Positions 15,945 through 25,664 of a stretch of DNA of 64,000 nt are shown here, piece by piece (positions within the stretch are counted from its first letter, which is position 1; each line of letters begins with the position of its first letter). Location: assembly GCF_004216665.1 (NCBI RefSeq), contig NZ_SGWY01000001.1, positions 1,240,001 through 1,304,000 of the forward strand, given 5' to 3'. The DNA is from Agromyces ramosus (GTDB lineage Bacteria; Actinomycetota; Actinomycetes; Actinomycetales; Microbacteriaceae). The position numbers and the translations under genes are program-made. The notes below the pieces were generated by a model. It worked only from the letters and a program-made list of their open reading frames with translations, ran no database searches and was not told the DNA's origin.

Positions 15945-17213
15945 TCAGCCCGCGTTGGCGGCCGAGCAACGGACTTCGGCGGCCGACTGTCCGGTCACGT
16001 CCTCGGGCAGCGCCTCGACGGGGGCCTCGGGCGCGACGGTCGCCGACGGATCCCCGGTGGCGGGCGCCTCGGGGACCGCGGGCTGTGCGTTGGGATCGGT
16101 CACCGTGCCGAACTCCGACTCCCCCGTGGCCGCCGGGTTGATCGCGACCGGGCGGTCCGCCTGCAGCGCCGCGTTCAGGATCGCGGAGGACTCGGCCGGC
16201 ACGACACCGCTCCGATCGTCGGTGTAGCCGGTCGGGTACTGCACGAAGACGATCTTCGAGAGGTCGACGTCCTGCAGCGTGCGCGCGATGGACATGAGCT
16301 GGGCCGGGTTCTGCAGGGCGTTCGACAGCGTCATGTTCGAGAGCACGGCCTTGGCGATGGAGTAGAGCTTGATCGGGTCGCCGAGCGTGCCCGAACTCTG
16401 CATCGTCCGCATCAGCGAGGCGAGGAACGTCTGCTGGCTCGAGATGCGGCCGAGATCGCTGCCGTCGCCCACCCCGTGCCGGGTTCTGAGGAACGCGAGC
16501 GCGTCGATGCCGGTGAGGGAATGCGTTCCAGGGTCGAGATGCAGGCCCGTGTAGTCGTCGTCGATGCGCTCGACCACGCACACCTCGACGCCGCCGACCG
16601 CCGAGGAGAGCGCGGCGACGCCGTAGAACTCGACGATGCCGCCGACCGGGATCGTGACCCCCGTGAGCTGCTCGATCGTCGAGGCGACGCAGCCGAAGCC
16701 GCCCCACGAGAGCACCTCGTTCATCTTCGCGCTCGACAGGGACGGGAGCGGCTCGCCGGCCGGATCGTTCGGATCGGGGCATTCCGGCACCGAGACGTAC
16801 ATGTCGCGCGGGAAGCTCACGACCTCCACGTGCGTGTGGTCCTGCGAGATGTGCAGCAGCATCGTGACGTCGTTGAGCACCGCCGACTCCTCCTCGGGGT
16901 CGCCGAACGCGCCGTCCTCCGGCCGCTTGTCGCTGCCCACCAGCAAGAAGTTGAGCCCGCCCTCCATCGCACCGATGTCGGGCACGTTCTCGAGCACCTT
17001 CTCGTTCTCGAGCTCGACCGGGGGCTTCGCGGTCACGGACGCGACGAGGTCGACCGCCGCATAGGCGACGACCGCCGTGGCGCTCACGGCGAGCACGGCG
17101 ATCACGGATGCCGCGATCTTCGCGTAGGTGGCGGCGGCGCCGTGCCGGGGCATCCGACCGTGCCGTGGAACGGCAGGCTCGACGGGCGGTCGCTGGTCGG
17201 TGCCGCCGATCAT
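15945..17213 (-). CDS. LCP-family (LytR-CpsA-Psr) envelope glycopolymer transferase, paralogue
   Basis: A 422-residue paralogue of the protein at 14414, with the same plan: cytoplasmic N-terminus, one transmembrane segment (about 33-58), extracellular LCP domain with LLVGSDKR, LNDVTMLLHIS, VVSFPRDM and FLRTRHGVGDGSDLGRI, then a Pro/Ala/Glu-rich linker and a tail ending EALPEDVTGQSAAEVRCSA plus four residues. The start ATG follows GAGAGGGGCGAC, a good ribosome-binding site. Tandem LCP paralogues suggest attachment of two different polymers or partial redundancy. It follows the HAD gene by 59 bases on the same strand. Confidence 0.9.
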   Translation of the reverse strand: MIGGTDQRPPVEPAVPRHGRMPRHGAAATYAKIAASVIAVLAVSATAVVAYAAVDLVASVTAKPPVELENEKVLENVPDIGAMEGGLNFLLVGSDKRPEDGAFGDPEEESAVLNDVTMLLHISQDHTHVEVVSFPRDMYVSVPECPDPNDPAGEPLPSLSSAKMNEVLSWGGFGCVASTIEQLTGVTIPVGGIVEFYGVAALSSAVGGVEVCVVERIDDDYTGLHLDPGTHSLTGIDALAFLRTRHGVGDGSDLGRISSQQTFLASLMRTMQSSGTLGDPIKLYSIAKAVLSNMTLSNALQNPAQLMSIARTLQDVDLSKIVFVQYPTGYTDDRSGVVPAESSAILNAALQADRPVAINPAATGESEFGTVTDPNAQPAVPEAPATGDPSATVAPEAPVEALPEDVTGQSAAEVRCSAANAG

Positions 17214-17272
17214 GTCGCCCCTCTCGACGCGCTGATCCTATCCGGCGCGGCTCGAAGCGGGGTGGAAGCGGG

Positions 17273-18127
17273 CTATGGCAGCGAGTCGAGCACCGCCGCC
17301 AGGCCCGCGTGGTCGACGTCGGCGGCGGTCTCGGCCGCGGCGGCGCGCACCTCGACGGGCGCCTGGCCCATCGCGACCGAGCGGCCGGCGGCGCCGGCCC
17401 ACGTGAACATGTCGATGTCGTTCCGTCCGTCGCCCACCGCGATCACGCGGTCGAGCGGCACGTCGAGCCAGCCCCGCACCCGCTCGAGCGCCGTCGCCTT
17501 GCTGACCCCGTCGGGGGCGATGTCGAGCCAGGCGGTCCAGCCGATCGCGTAGCTGACCTGGTGCAGCCCCATCTCCTCGACGATCTGCAGGAACTCCTCG
17601 AGCTCGTGGTCGGGCGACACGACGACGACGCGGGTGGCGCGCTGGTCGAGCAGCTCGTCGAACCGCACCTCGCGGGCGTTCTCGAGGTTCCAGTCGCTCA
17701 TGCCCTCGGTGTACAGGCGGAACCCGTCGGGCATCTCGACCATGAACCGGCCGCTCGGCAGGAACGTGCGGATGCGCTCGAGCACCGCGGTGGGGTCGAA
17801 GGTCTCGACGTGCACGCGGGTGTACCCGCCGGATGCCCCGTCGTCGCGCTGCATCGTGATCGCGCCGTTCGCGCAGACCACGTACTCGGGGTTGAGGTCG
17901 AGTCGGTCGAGCACGGGAGCCGTCGTCGCCCACGAGCGCCCGGTCGCGAGCGTCACCTCGTGACCGCGTTCGCGCGCGGAGAGGATCGCGTCGGCGACCC
18001 GCTCGTCGATCGACTCGTCCTCGTGCAGGATCGTGCCGTCGACGTCGAGCGCGACGAGCCACGGTGCTGCGGATGCCCCGAACTCGGGTGCTGGCTCGGG
18101 CATCGACATCGGCATCCGCTCGCTCAT
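17273..18127 (-). CDS. HAD-superfamily hydrolase (Cof type)
   Basis: A 284-residue cytoplasmic phosphatase of the Cof/IIB HAD subfamily. Motif I is ALDVDGTI (about residues 25-32), motif II is in LATGRSW, motif III is the Lys in GVSKATAL, and motif IV is [12 protein letters not shown]. These enzymes dephosphorylate sugar phosphates or cofactors; the substrate is not predictable. It starts inside the stop codon of serS (ATGA, 18124-18127), so the two are translationally coupled. A second ATG four codons downstream (MPMSMPEP) is an alternative start. Confidence 0.88.
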   Translation of the reverse strand: MSERMPMSMPEPAPEFGASAAPWLVALDVDGTILHEDESIDERVADAILSARERGHEVTLATGRSWATTAPVLDRLDLNPEYVVCANGAITMQRDDGASGGYTRVHVETFDPTAVLERIRTFLPSGRFMVEMPDGFRLYTEGMSDWNLENAREVRFDELLDQRATRVVVVSPDHELEEFLQIVEEMGLHQVSYAIGWTAWLDIAPDGVSKATALERVRGWLDVPLDRVIAVGDGRNDIDMFTWAGAAGRSVAMGQAPVEVRAAAAETAADVDHAGLAAVLDSLP

Positions 18128-19392
18128 CGCGCGACGGGCTCGAGCACCTCGAGGCCGCCGAGGTAGCCGCGGAGCGCCTCGGGCACCACCACGGAGCCAT
18201 CGGCCTGCTGGTGCGTCTCGAGGATCGCGACGATCCACCTCGTCGTGGCGAGCGTGCCGTTGAGCGTGGCCACCGGCGCCGTCCTGCCGCTCTCGGTGCG
18301 GTGGCGGATGTCGAGGCGTCGCGCCTGGAACGTCGTGCAGTTCGACGTGGAGGTGAGCTCGCGGTACGCCTCCTGGGTGGGCACCCACGCCTCGACGTCG
18401 TACTTGCGGGCCGCGCTCGACCCGAGGTCGCCGGCCGCCGTGTCGATGACCCGGTAGGCGAGGCCGAGCGATTGCAGCATGTCCTCCTGCCATCCGAGGA
18501 GGCGCTCGTGCTCGGCCTCGGCGTCGGCCGGGTCGACGTAGCTGAACATCTCGAGCTTGTTGAACTGGTGCACCCGGATGATGCCGCGGGTGTCCTTGCC
18601 GTGGCTGCCGGCCTCGCGGCGGTAGCACGTCGACCACCCGGCGTAGCGCAGCGGCCCATCGGAGAGGTCGATGATCTCGTCGGCGTGGTAGCCCGCGAGG
18701 GCGACCTCGCTGGTGCCCGTGAGGTAGAGGTCGTCGTCGGGCAGGTGGTAGATCTCCTCGGAGTGGGCGCCGAGGAAGCCCGTGCCCTGCATGATCTCGG
18801 GGCGCACGAGCGTGGGGGTGATCAGCGGCGTGAATCCCGCGGCGAGCGCGCGATCGAGGCCCATCGTCATGAGCGCGAGCTCGAGGCGGGCGCCGACGCC
18901 CTTCAGGTAGTGGAAGCGCGCGCCGGAGACCTTGGCCCCGCGCGCCATGTCGATCGCATCGAGCAGCTCGCCGAGCTCGAGGTGGTCGCGCGGCTCGAAC
19001 GGGAAGGCCGGGATCTCGCCGACCTCGCGCAGCACGAGGTAGTCGTCTTCGCCGCCGGCCGGAACGCCGTCGATCACGACGTTGCCGATGCGCTGCACGG
19101 CCACGGTGAAGGCGGCCTCGGCGTCGTTCGCGCGCTGGTTGGCCTCCTTCACCCGCGCGGCGAGCTCCTGGGCCTGCGCGACCAGCCGGGCCTTCTCCTC
19201 CTTGGGAGCCTTGGCGACCTGCTTGCCGAACGCGTTCTGCTCGGCGCGCAGCGACTCGAAGTCGGTGATGGCGGTGCGGCGGGCAGTGTCCGCTGCGACG
19301 GCGTCGTCGACGTCGGCGGACGACTCACCGCGCAGCTCCTGCGAATGCTTGATCAGCTCTGGGTTCTCGCGAAGCAGCACGGGGTCGATCAC
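18124..19392 (-). CDS. serS: Seryl-tRNA synthetase
   Basis: A 422-residue class II synthetase that charges tRNA-Ser. The N-terminal ~110 residues form the coiled-coil arm that grips the long variable arm of tRNA-Ser; the catalytic core shows motif 2 ([17 protein letters not shown]), the [13 protein letters not shown] stretch and motif 3 ([15 protein letters not shown]). The GTG at 19392 gives the usual [13 protein letters not shown] start and length; a TAGACT -10 (19400-19405) ends seven bases before it, indicating a leaderless mRNA. Both of its tRNA substrates seen here lie within 5 kb downstream on the same strand. Confidence 0.96.
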   Translation of the reverse strand: MIDPVLLRENPELIKHSQELRGESSADVDDAVAADTARRTAITDFESLRAEQNAFGKQVAKAPKEEKARLVAQAQELAARVKEANQRANDAEAAFTVAVQRIGNVVIDGVPAGGEDDYLVLREVGEIPAFPFEPRDHLELGELLDAIDMARGAKVSGARFHYLKGVGARLELALMTMGLDRALAAGFTPLITPTLVRPEIMQGTGFLGAHSEEIYHLPDDDLYLTGTSEVALAGYHADEIIDLSDGPLRYAGWSTCYRREAGSHGKDTRGIIRVHQFNKLEMFSYVDPADAEAEHERLLGWQEDMLQSLGLAYRVIDTAAGDLGSSAARKYDVEAWVPTQEAYRELTSTSNCTTFQARRLDIRHRTESGRTAPVATLNGTLATTRWIVAILETHQQADGSVVVPEALRGYLGGLEVLEPVAR

Positions 19393-19502
19393 GCGAGCCA
19401 GTCTAGCCCGGGGCATCCGGCCCGCTGCGGGCACGGGAGGCGCGGCGCCCCTGCACGACCGCACCCGGCCCGCACTCGGCAAGATGCAATACCGTGGGCT
19501 TC

Positions 19503-20513
19503 GTGGCGGCGAGAGCGAGGCGGGGAGCGGCGGATGCCGCGTCGGCACGCTCGCGCGCCGCGGTGATCTTCAATCCCACGAAGAGCGGCATCGACCTGCT
19601 GCGCGACGCGGTGGCGCGTGCGGAGGAGCGGCAGGGCTTCGAGCCATCGATGTGGATCGAGACGACCGAGGACGACCCGGGCAAGGGCATGGCGAGGCAG
19701 GCGCTCGAGGCGGGCGTCGATCTCGTGATCGCCGCGGGCGGCGACGGCACGGTGCGTTCGGTCGCGGCGGCCGTGCGCGGCACCGGCGTTCCGGTGGGGC
19801 TCGTGCCGCTGGGCACCGGCAATCTCTTCGCGCGCAACCTCGGCATCCCCGTGAACGACCTCGGCGACGCCGTCGTGCTCGCCTTCGCCGGACTCGATCG
19901 CGCCGTCGACGTGCTCGTCGCCGACGTCACGAGGCCCGACGGCAGCGACGAGATGCACGCCTCGCTCGTGATGTCCGGCATCGGCATCGACGCGGCCATG
20001 ATCGCGAACACGAATGCCGACCTGAAGAAGCGCGTGGGCTGGCTCGCCTACGTCGATGCGGGCCTGCGCGCGATCCCCGCGTCGAAGCCGTTCCGCGTCG
20101 TGCACCGCACCGACGGCGGCCGGCATCACCGCTCGCGCGTGTCGAGCATCCTCGTCGCCAACCTGGGCTACCTCCCCGGCAACATCGAGCTCATCCCCGA
20201 CGCCGAGATCGACGACGGCAAGCTCGACGTGGTCGTGCTGCAGCCGCGCAACATCCTGGGATGGCTCCTCGTGTGGCGCAAGGTCACCTGGGAGAACCGC
20301 GTGCTGCGCAAGTCGGCGCTCGGGCGGCAGTTCCTCGACCTGACGGGCGGCAGCCGGCGACGTGAGGTCGTCTACTCGCGCGGCCGGGCGGTGGACATCG
20401 AGATCGAGGCCGACCCCGAGGAGTTCGAGATCGACGGCGACGAGTTCGGCACCGTCGTGGCGGCCCGCTTCCGCGTCGATCCGGCCGCGCTCATCGTGCG
20501 CGTGCCGCGCTGA
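19503..20513 (+). CDS. Diacylglycerol kinase-family lipid kinase
   Basis: A 336-residue DAGK_cat family protein. The nucleotide-binding GGDGTVRS motif (about residue 79) and [14 protein letters not shown] (about 102) are diagnostic; the C-terminal half is the typical beta-sandwich, ending in the DGDEFG motif. It phosphorylates diacylglycerol or a related lipid at the membrane. The GTG at 19503 is preferred over the GTG at 19494 because TACCGT (19490-19495) ends seven bases before it, fitting a leaderless mRNA, whereas the earlier GTG overlaps that element. Its 3' end overlaps the convergent gene at 20491 by 23 bases. Confidence 0.9.
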   Translation: MAARARRGAADAASARSRAAVIFNPTKSGIDLLRDAVARAEERQGFEPSMWIETTEDDPGKGMARQALEAGVDLVIAAGGDGTVRSVAAAVRGTGVPVGLVPLGTGNLFARNLGIPVNDLGDAVVLAFAGLDRAVDVLVADVTRPDGSDEMHASLVMSGIGIDAAMIANTNADLKKRVGWLAYVDAGLRAIPASKPFRVVHRTDGGRHHRSRVSSILVANLGYLPGNIELIPDAEIDDGKLDVVVLQPRNILGWLLVWRKVTWENRVLRKSALGRQFLDLTGGSRRREVVYSRGRAVDIEIEADPEEFEIDGDEFGTVVAARFRVDPAALIVRVPR

Positions 20514-20796
20514 CGTCGGCACCCGGCCGACCGGCACGGTTCGTGACCGCACCGATCACGATGACGCCGAGGAGCGCGAGCACGCCGACCAGCGTCGCCG
20601 GCTCGGGAACGGCGTTGGCGAATTGCACGAGGCGGAAGGCGGCGAGGGCCTCCTCCGTGACCTGTCCGCCGTTCCAGACCTGCCCGGTGTCCGACACGAC
20701 GACGCGCACCGCCCAGACGTCCATGATCACGGCGCCGACGACGATCGCCGCGAGCGCCACGGCGGCAGGATTTCGCAGGAGTCGCACCACCGTCAT
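20491..20796 (-). CDS. Small membrane protein of unknown function
   Basis: A 101-residue protein with two hydrophobic segments (near residues 11-28 and 65-86) separated by an extracytoplasmic loop of about 35 residues. No family is recognised. Its ATG overlaps the stop of the upstream membrane protein gene (ATGA, 20793-20796), so the two are coupled and probably work together. Confidence 0.7.
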   Translation of the reverse strand: MTVVRLLRNPAAVALAAIVVGAVIMDVWAVRVVVSDTGQVWNGGQVTEEALAAFRLVQFANAVPEPATLVGVLALLGVIVIGAVTNRAGRPGADVSAARAR

Positions 20797-21449
20797 GAGG
20801 GCTCCCGATGACGACGAGCCCAGCGAACCCCGGTCCACACGAGCATCGCGACGATGCCCACCAAGCCGCCCTGGACGAGCGCCGGCGCGACGACCCAGCC
20901 GACGTACTGCAGCCAGCGGTCCGACGGGCGGGCCCCGCCGAACGGATCCTCGGCCATGATCCCGGCCCACCAAAGCGCCCCGCCGACCACCACGGCGACC
21001 GTCGCGACCGCCCAGGCCGCGAGGAACCACGGGTCGGTCGGCGAGGGTTCGTCGTCGGTCTCCTCGAACATCGCCGACAGCTGGTCGTCGACGGCCGGCT
21101 CGTCCGTCACGGCGCGGGGGAATGGCGTGGCGCCCCGGTCGTCGGGCGCGACACGCGACGACGTCGCCACGGGCTCACGCGCCGACGTGGCCGGCAGGTC
21201 CGCCGACGAGCGTGGCGGCGCCGGGGCGGGGGTCGGGACGAGCACGGAGGCCCGGGCCGACGCGGATGCCGCGGCGGACGCATCCGGCTCGACCCGCCCG
21301 GGCGCCATGGCCGCCGGCGCACCGGCGCTCGCCGACACCGGCGTCTCATCGTCCGGCTCCGGCGCCTCGGCGGCATCCGGAACGTATCCGCGCTGGAAGC
21401 GTGGATCGAACCGCGGGTCGATCCCCGCCCGGTCCGTGGTCTGGCTCAT
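20793..21449 (-). CDS. Membrane protein with long Ala/Pro-rich N-terminus
   Basis: A 218-residue protein. Residues 1-135 are low complexity, rich in Ala, Pro, Ser and Glu and probably disordered in the cytoplasm. Two membrane segments follow, near AAWAVATVAVVVGGALWW and VVAPALVQGGLVGIVAMLVW. A TACTGT -10-like element and a GGGAG site precede the ATG. It is the first gene of a two-gene unit. No known domain. Confidence 0.75.
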   Translation of the reverse strand: MSQTTDRAGIDPRFDPRFQRGYVPDAAEAPEPDDETPVSASAGAPAAMAPGRVEPDASAAASASARASVLVPTPAPAPPRSSADLPATSAREPVATSSRVAPDDRGATPFPRAVTDEPAVDDQLSAMFEETDDEPSPTDPWFLAAWAVATVAVVVGGALWWAGIMAEDPFGGARPSDRWLQYVGWVVAPALVQGGLVGIVAMLVWTGVRWARRHREPS

Positions 21450-21529
21450 CGCACTCCCGAGTCCTCAGCGTCACAGTACCGCCGACGACGCCGACGCGGG
21501 AGTCGCGGTTCGAGGACGGGCGGCCCGGA

Positions 21530-22483
21530 TCAGTCGGGCTCGCCGCTGATCAGTCCCCGAAGCCAGTCGCGCGCCTCGATGAAGATCTCGTCGTCGAACC
21601 TCGAGTGGTACTCGATCGCGCGCTGGTCGGCCCTCGGGTACGAGCCGAGGAAGATCACGTTGGGGCTCGTGCGGCGCAGGCCGAGCAGGGCGTCGGCGAC
21701 CCGCTCGTCGGCGATGTGGCCGTCGAGGTCGACCACGAAGCGATAGCGGCCGAGCTCGTCGCCGATGGGACGCGACTCGAGCAGCGACAGGTTCACGCCC
21801 CGCGTCGAGAACTGCTCGAGCATGGCGAGCAGCGATCCGGGCTCGTCGTCGGGCAGCTCGACGATGAGGCTCGTCTTGTCGGCGCCGGTGGGCTCCGCGA
21901 GCGCACGCGAGCGCGAGACGAGCACGAAGCGCGTGACCGCGTTGGGGTTGTCGCCGATGTCGCGCGCGAGCACGTCGAGGTCGAGGTGGTCGGTGATGCC
22001 GGGCGGTGCGACCGCGGCATCCGCCTGGCTGCCTTCGAAGAGGGATGCCGCGGCCTGCACGTTGCTGGTCGCGGGGATGTGCCCGTGGTCGGGCAGCTCG
22101 CGCTCGAGCCAGCCACGCGACTGCGCGTACGCCACGGGATGCGCGTTCACGATGTGCACGTCGCCGAGGGCGGTGCCGGGGCGTGCCACCAGCACGAAGT
22201 TCACGGGAACGAGGTACTCGCCGATGATGCGGAGCCCAGGCACCGTCGCGAGCGCGTCCTGCGTGGCGGACACGCCGCCCTCCACCGAGTTCTCGATCGC
22301 GATCATGGCCGCCACGGAGCGCCCGGTCGTGACGTCCGAGAGCGCCTCGCCCACGTTGTTCACCGAACGCCAGTGCTTGCCCGCTGCCTCGGGCACCTGC
22401 TTGAGCGCCGCCTCGGTGAAGGTGCCCGCCGGACCGAGGTACGAATACGTGTGCTCGGGCGGCGTTGGGGCGGCATCCGTCAT
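21530..22483 (-). CDS. pheA: Prephenate dehydratase
   Basis: A 317-residue enzyme converting prephenate to phenylpyruvate in phenylalanine synthesis. The catalytic PDT domain starts with YSYLGPAGTFTEAAL and contains the conserved ENSVEGGV and TRFVLVSR segments; the C-terminal ACT domain (about residues 205-285) has the LSLLESRP motif for allosteric feedback by phenylalanine. The ATG at 22483 is supported by TAGGCT (22491-22496) seven bases upstream, indicating a leaderless transcript. No chorismate mutase domain is fused, as usual in actinobacteria. Confidence 0.95.
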   Translation of the reverse strand: MTDAAPTPPEHTYSYLGPAGTFTEAALKQVPEAAGKHWRSVNNVGEALSDVTTGRSVAAMIAIENSVEGGVSATQDALATVPGLRIIGEYLVPVNFVLVARPGTALGDVHIVNAHPVAYAQSRGWLERELPDHGHIPATSNVQAAASLFEGSQADAAVAPPGITDHLDLDVLARDIGDNPNAVTRFVLVSRSRALAEPTGADKTSLIVELPDDEPGSLLAMLEQFSTRGVNLSLLESRPIGDELGRYRFVVDLDGHIADERVADALLGLRRTSPNVIFLGSYPRADQRAIEYHSRFDDEIFIEARDWLRGLISGEPD

Positions 22484-22563
22484 GGACGCAAGCCTAGTGA
22501 GCACATGCGCGGCAGGCGCTAGCGTCGAAACGGACCGCAATCCCGATGCGAGGGGGCCGGCAC

Positions 22564-23856
22564 ATGACGGCGATCGACGAGCTCCGTGCCACGAGGGTGC
22601 GCACGACACCCACCGACGCGGAGCGCCGAGCCGCGCTGCGCAGCATGAAGCGGGTGGCGACGAGCCTGCTGGTCGCCGCCGCGCTCGTCTTCACCGTGGC
22701 GTTCGCGCTGCAGGACGCCGTGCCGTGGCTCGCCTATGTGCGGGCGGCGGCCGAGGGCGCGATGGTCGGCGCGCTCGCCGACTGGTTCGCCGTGACGGCG
22801 CTGTTCCGGTACCCCCTCGGGCTCCGGATCCCGCACACGGCGATCATCCCGACGAGGAAGGACGAGATCGGGGCGACGCTCGGCGCGTTCGTCGAGGACG
22901 AGTTCCTCTCCGACGAGGTCGTCGTCGGCAAGCTGCGGTCGATCGGGATCTCGCGCTGGCTCGGCGGCTGGCTCGCGACGCCCGCGAACGCCGACCGGCT
23001 CACGGCCGAGGCCTCCGTGGCGGCACGCGGCGTGATGACCCTGCTCGGCGACGACGACGTCGAGGACGTCATCGAGAAGCTCGCGCGCCGACACCTGTTC
23101 GAACCCGAGTGGGGTCCGGCGATCGGGCGCATGGGCGAGCGCCTCGTCGCCGCCGACCAGCAGCGCGCCGCGGTCGACGCCCTGTTCGAGAAGGCCGAGG
23201 AGTGGCTCGAGGCGCACCCCGAGGGGATCGGCGGCATGGTCTCGGGGCGCCTGCCGCGGTGGATGCCCGACTTCGTCGACCGCTTCGTCGACGACCGGGC
23301 GCACCGGGAGGTGCTGGGGTTCGTGCGCGCGGTGCGCGAAGATGCCGCGCATCCGCTGCGCGAGGCCATCGACGGCTACCTCGCCGACCTCGCGAACGAC
23401 CTGCAGCACGACCCGCTGATGATCGGCCGGCTCGAGCAGCTCAAGGTCGACCTCCTCGAGAGCCCGCGCGTGCGCGAGTTCGCCGGCGAGGTGTGGACGA
23501 GCGTGAAGGAGACCCTCGACGCGGCGCTCGGCGATCCCGACAGCGAGCTGCGCCAGGGCTTCCGCTCGGCGGTGATCGAGGTGGGCAGCCGGCTCGTCGT
23601 CGACGAGGAGCTCGCGGCCAAGGTCGACGAATGGGTCACGGATGCCGCGGCCTACGTCGTGCGCAACTACCGGCACGAGATCGCGGGGGTGATCACCGAG
23701 ACCGTCGAGCGGTGGGACCCGCGCGAGACCACCGAGAAGCTCGAGCTGCAGGTGGGTCGCGACCTGCAGTTCATCCGCATCAACGGCACCGTCGTGGGCG
23801 CACTGGCCGGGCTCGCGATCTACACGATCGCCACCGGCGTGCAGACCCTCTTCTGA
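22564..23856 (+). CDS. DUF445-family membrane protein
   Basis: A 430-residue protein of the DUF445 (YjiN-like) family. It has an N-terminal membrane helix ([18 protein letters not shown], about 35-52), the family core [22 protein letters not shown] right after it, a long helical cytoplasmic or surface domain, and a C-terminal membrane segment ([21 protein letters not shown]). The biochemical function of the family is unknown. A GAGGGGG ribosome-binding site precedes the ATG. It is divergent from pheA. Confidence 0.88.
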   Translation: MTAIDELRATRVRTTPTDAERRAALRSMKRVATSLLVAAALVFTVAFALQDAVPWLAYVRAAAEGAMVGALADWFAVTALFRYPLGLRIPHTAIIPTRKDEIGATLGAFVEDEFLSDEVVVGKLRSIGISRWLGGWLATPANADRLTAEASVAARGVMTLLGDDDVEDVIEKLARRHLFEPEWGPAIGRMGERLVAADQQRAAVDALFEKAEEWLEAHPEGIGGMVSGRLPRWMPDFVDRFVDDRAHREVLGFVRAVREDAAHPLREAIDGYLADLANDLQHDPLMIGRLEQLKVDLLESPRVREFAGEVWTSVKETLDAALGDPDSELRQGFRSAVIEVGSRLVVDEELAAKVDEWVTDAAAYVVRNYRHEIAGVITETVERWDPRETTEKLELQVGRDLQFIRINGTVVGALAGLAIYTIATGVQTLF

Positions 23857-23902
23857 CCGGGTGGGGGTGTCGTCGCACGCACGGGCGGGGCAGACTGGGC
23901 AG

Positions 23903-25537
23903 ATGCACGAGCGAGCGGGAACCCCGGCGACCGAATCCGACCTGATCGACGTGGAGGCCCTCGTCAGGGCCTACTACGAGCGGAAACCGGATGCCTCGAT
24001 CCCCGAGCAACGCGTCGCGTTCGGCACGTCCGGCCACCGCGGCTCCGCCTTCAACACCGCGTTCAACGAGGACCACATCCTCGCGATCACGCAGGCGATC
24101 GTCGAGTACCGGGCGTCGCAGGGCATCACCGGCCCGCTGTTCATCGGCGCGGACACCCACGCCCTCAGCGCCCCGGCGCAGACCACGGCACTCGACGTGC
24201 TCGTGGCCAACAACGTGCGGGTGCTCGCCGACCAGTACGACGACTACGTGCCGACGCCCGCCCTCTCGCACGCGATCCTGAAGTGGAACAACGACCCCGC
24301 GAAGCGGGCCGAGGGCGAGGCCGACGGCATCGTGATCACGCCGAGCCACAACCCGCCGCAGGACGGCGGCTTCAAGTACAACCCGCCGCACGGGGGTCCG
24401 GCCGACTCCGACGCCACGAACTGGATCGCGAACCGCGCCAACGAGCTGATCGCCGACGGGTGCCGCGAGGTGAACCAGGCCGAGCCGAGCGGCGTCGAGA
24501 CCTACGACTTCCGGTCGAACTACGTCGACGACCTCGGGGACATCATCGACTTCGAGGCGATCCGGAAGTCGGGGATCAGGATCGGCGCCGACCCGCTGGG
24601 CGGGGCATCCGTGCACTACTGGGCTGCGATCCGCGACCGCTACGGCATCGACCTCACGGTCGTGAACGAGCGCGTCGACCCCGCGTGGGGGTTCATGACC
24701 CTCGACTGGGACGGCAAGATCCGCATGGACCCGTCGAGCCCGTCGGCGATGGCGTCGGTGCTCGAGCACGGCAGCACGTTCGACATCCTCACCGGCAACG
24801 ACGCCGACGCCGACCGGCACGGCATCGTCACGCCCGACGGCGGGCTGATGAACCCCAACCACTACCTGGCGGTCGCGATCGAGTACCTCTTCGCGCACCG
24901 GCCGAACTGGCGCCCCGACGCCGCGATCGGCAAGACGCTCGTGTCGAGCTCGATGATCGACCGCGTGGCCGAGTCGCTCGGGCGGCGCCTCTGGGAGGTG
25001 CCGGTCGGGTTCAAGTGGTTCGTGCCCGGACTGGTCGACGGATCGGTGGGCTTCGGCGGCGAGGAGAGCGCCGGAGCCTCGTTCCTGCGGTTCGACGGCA
25101 CGGTGTGGACGACCGACAAGGACGGCATCCTGCTGTGCCTGCTCGCGTCGGAGATCAGGGCGGTCACCGGCAAGTCCCCGTCCGAGCTGTACCGCGAGCT
25201 CGTCGAGCGCTTCGGCGATCCCGCGTACCAGCGCACGGACGCCGTGGCGACGCCCGCCCAGAAGGCGGCGCTCGGCAAGCTCGACGGCGACGCGATCGCC
25301 GCGACCGAGCTCGCGGGCGAGCCGATCACGGCGAAGCTGTCGCACGCCCCGGGCAACGACGCGGCCATCGGCGGCGTGAAGGTGGCGACGGCCGACGCGT
25401 GGTTCGCGGCCCGGCCGAGCGGCACGGAGGACGTGTACAAGATCTACGCCGAGTCGTTCCGCGGCCCGGAGCACCTCGCGGTCGTGCAGGAGGAGGCGAA
25501 GCGCGTCGTGAGCGACGCGCTGGCAACCGCCGGCTGA
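23903..25537 (+). CDS. pgm: Phosphoglucomutase (alpha-D-glucose phosphate-specific)
   Basis: A 544-residue enzyme interconverting glucose 1-phosphate and glucose 6-phosphate. Visible: FGTSGHRG, the phosphoserine loop TPSHNPP with S148, the metal-binding loop NDADADRHG, the sugar-specificity loop GGEESAGAS and the phosphate-binding loop ARPSGTED near the C-terminus. Length matches the 546-residue E. coli Pgm. CAGACT (23891-23896) lies six bases before the ATG, suggesting a leaderless start. It sits upstream of the glgX-treY-treZ block and feeds the same glycogen/trehalose metabolism. Confidence 0.95.
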   Translation: MHERAGTPATESDLIDVEALVRAYYERKPDASIPEQRVAFGTSGHRGSAFNTAFNEDHILAITQAIVEYRASQGITGPLFIGADTHALSAPAQTTALDVLVANNVRVLADQYDDYVPTPALSHAILKWNNDPAKRAEGEADGIVITPSHNPPQDGGFKYNPPHGGPADSDATNWIANRANELIADGCREVNQAEPSGVETYDFRSNYVDDLGDIIDFEAIRKSGIRIGADPLGGASVHYWAAIRDRYGIDLTVVNERVDPAWGFMTLDWDGKIRMDPSSPSAMASVLEHGSTFDILTGNDADADRHGIVTPDGGLMNPNHYLAVAIEYLFAHRPNWRPDAAIGKTLVSSSMIDRVAESLGRRLWEVPVGFKWFVPGLVDGSVGFGGEESAGASFLRFDGTVWTTDKDGILLCLLASEIRAVTGKSPSELYRELVERFGDPAYQRTDAVATPAQKAALGKLDGDAIAATELAGEPITAKLSHAPGNDAAIGGVKVATADAWFAARPSGTEDVYKIYAESFRGPEHLAVVQEEAKRVVSDALATAG

Positions 25538-25664
25538 GCGTTCTCGCAACCCCCCGCCGGCGATTCGCCCGATCACCGGCGTGATGCGATGATCGGGCCT
25601 ACGCGGCATCCGCCCGCACCTCGATCAGCGCCGACCCCGAGCCCGTACGACCACGAGGAGCCCG

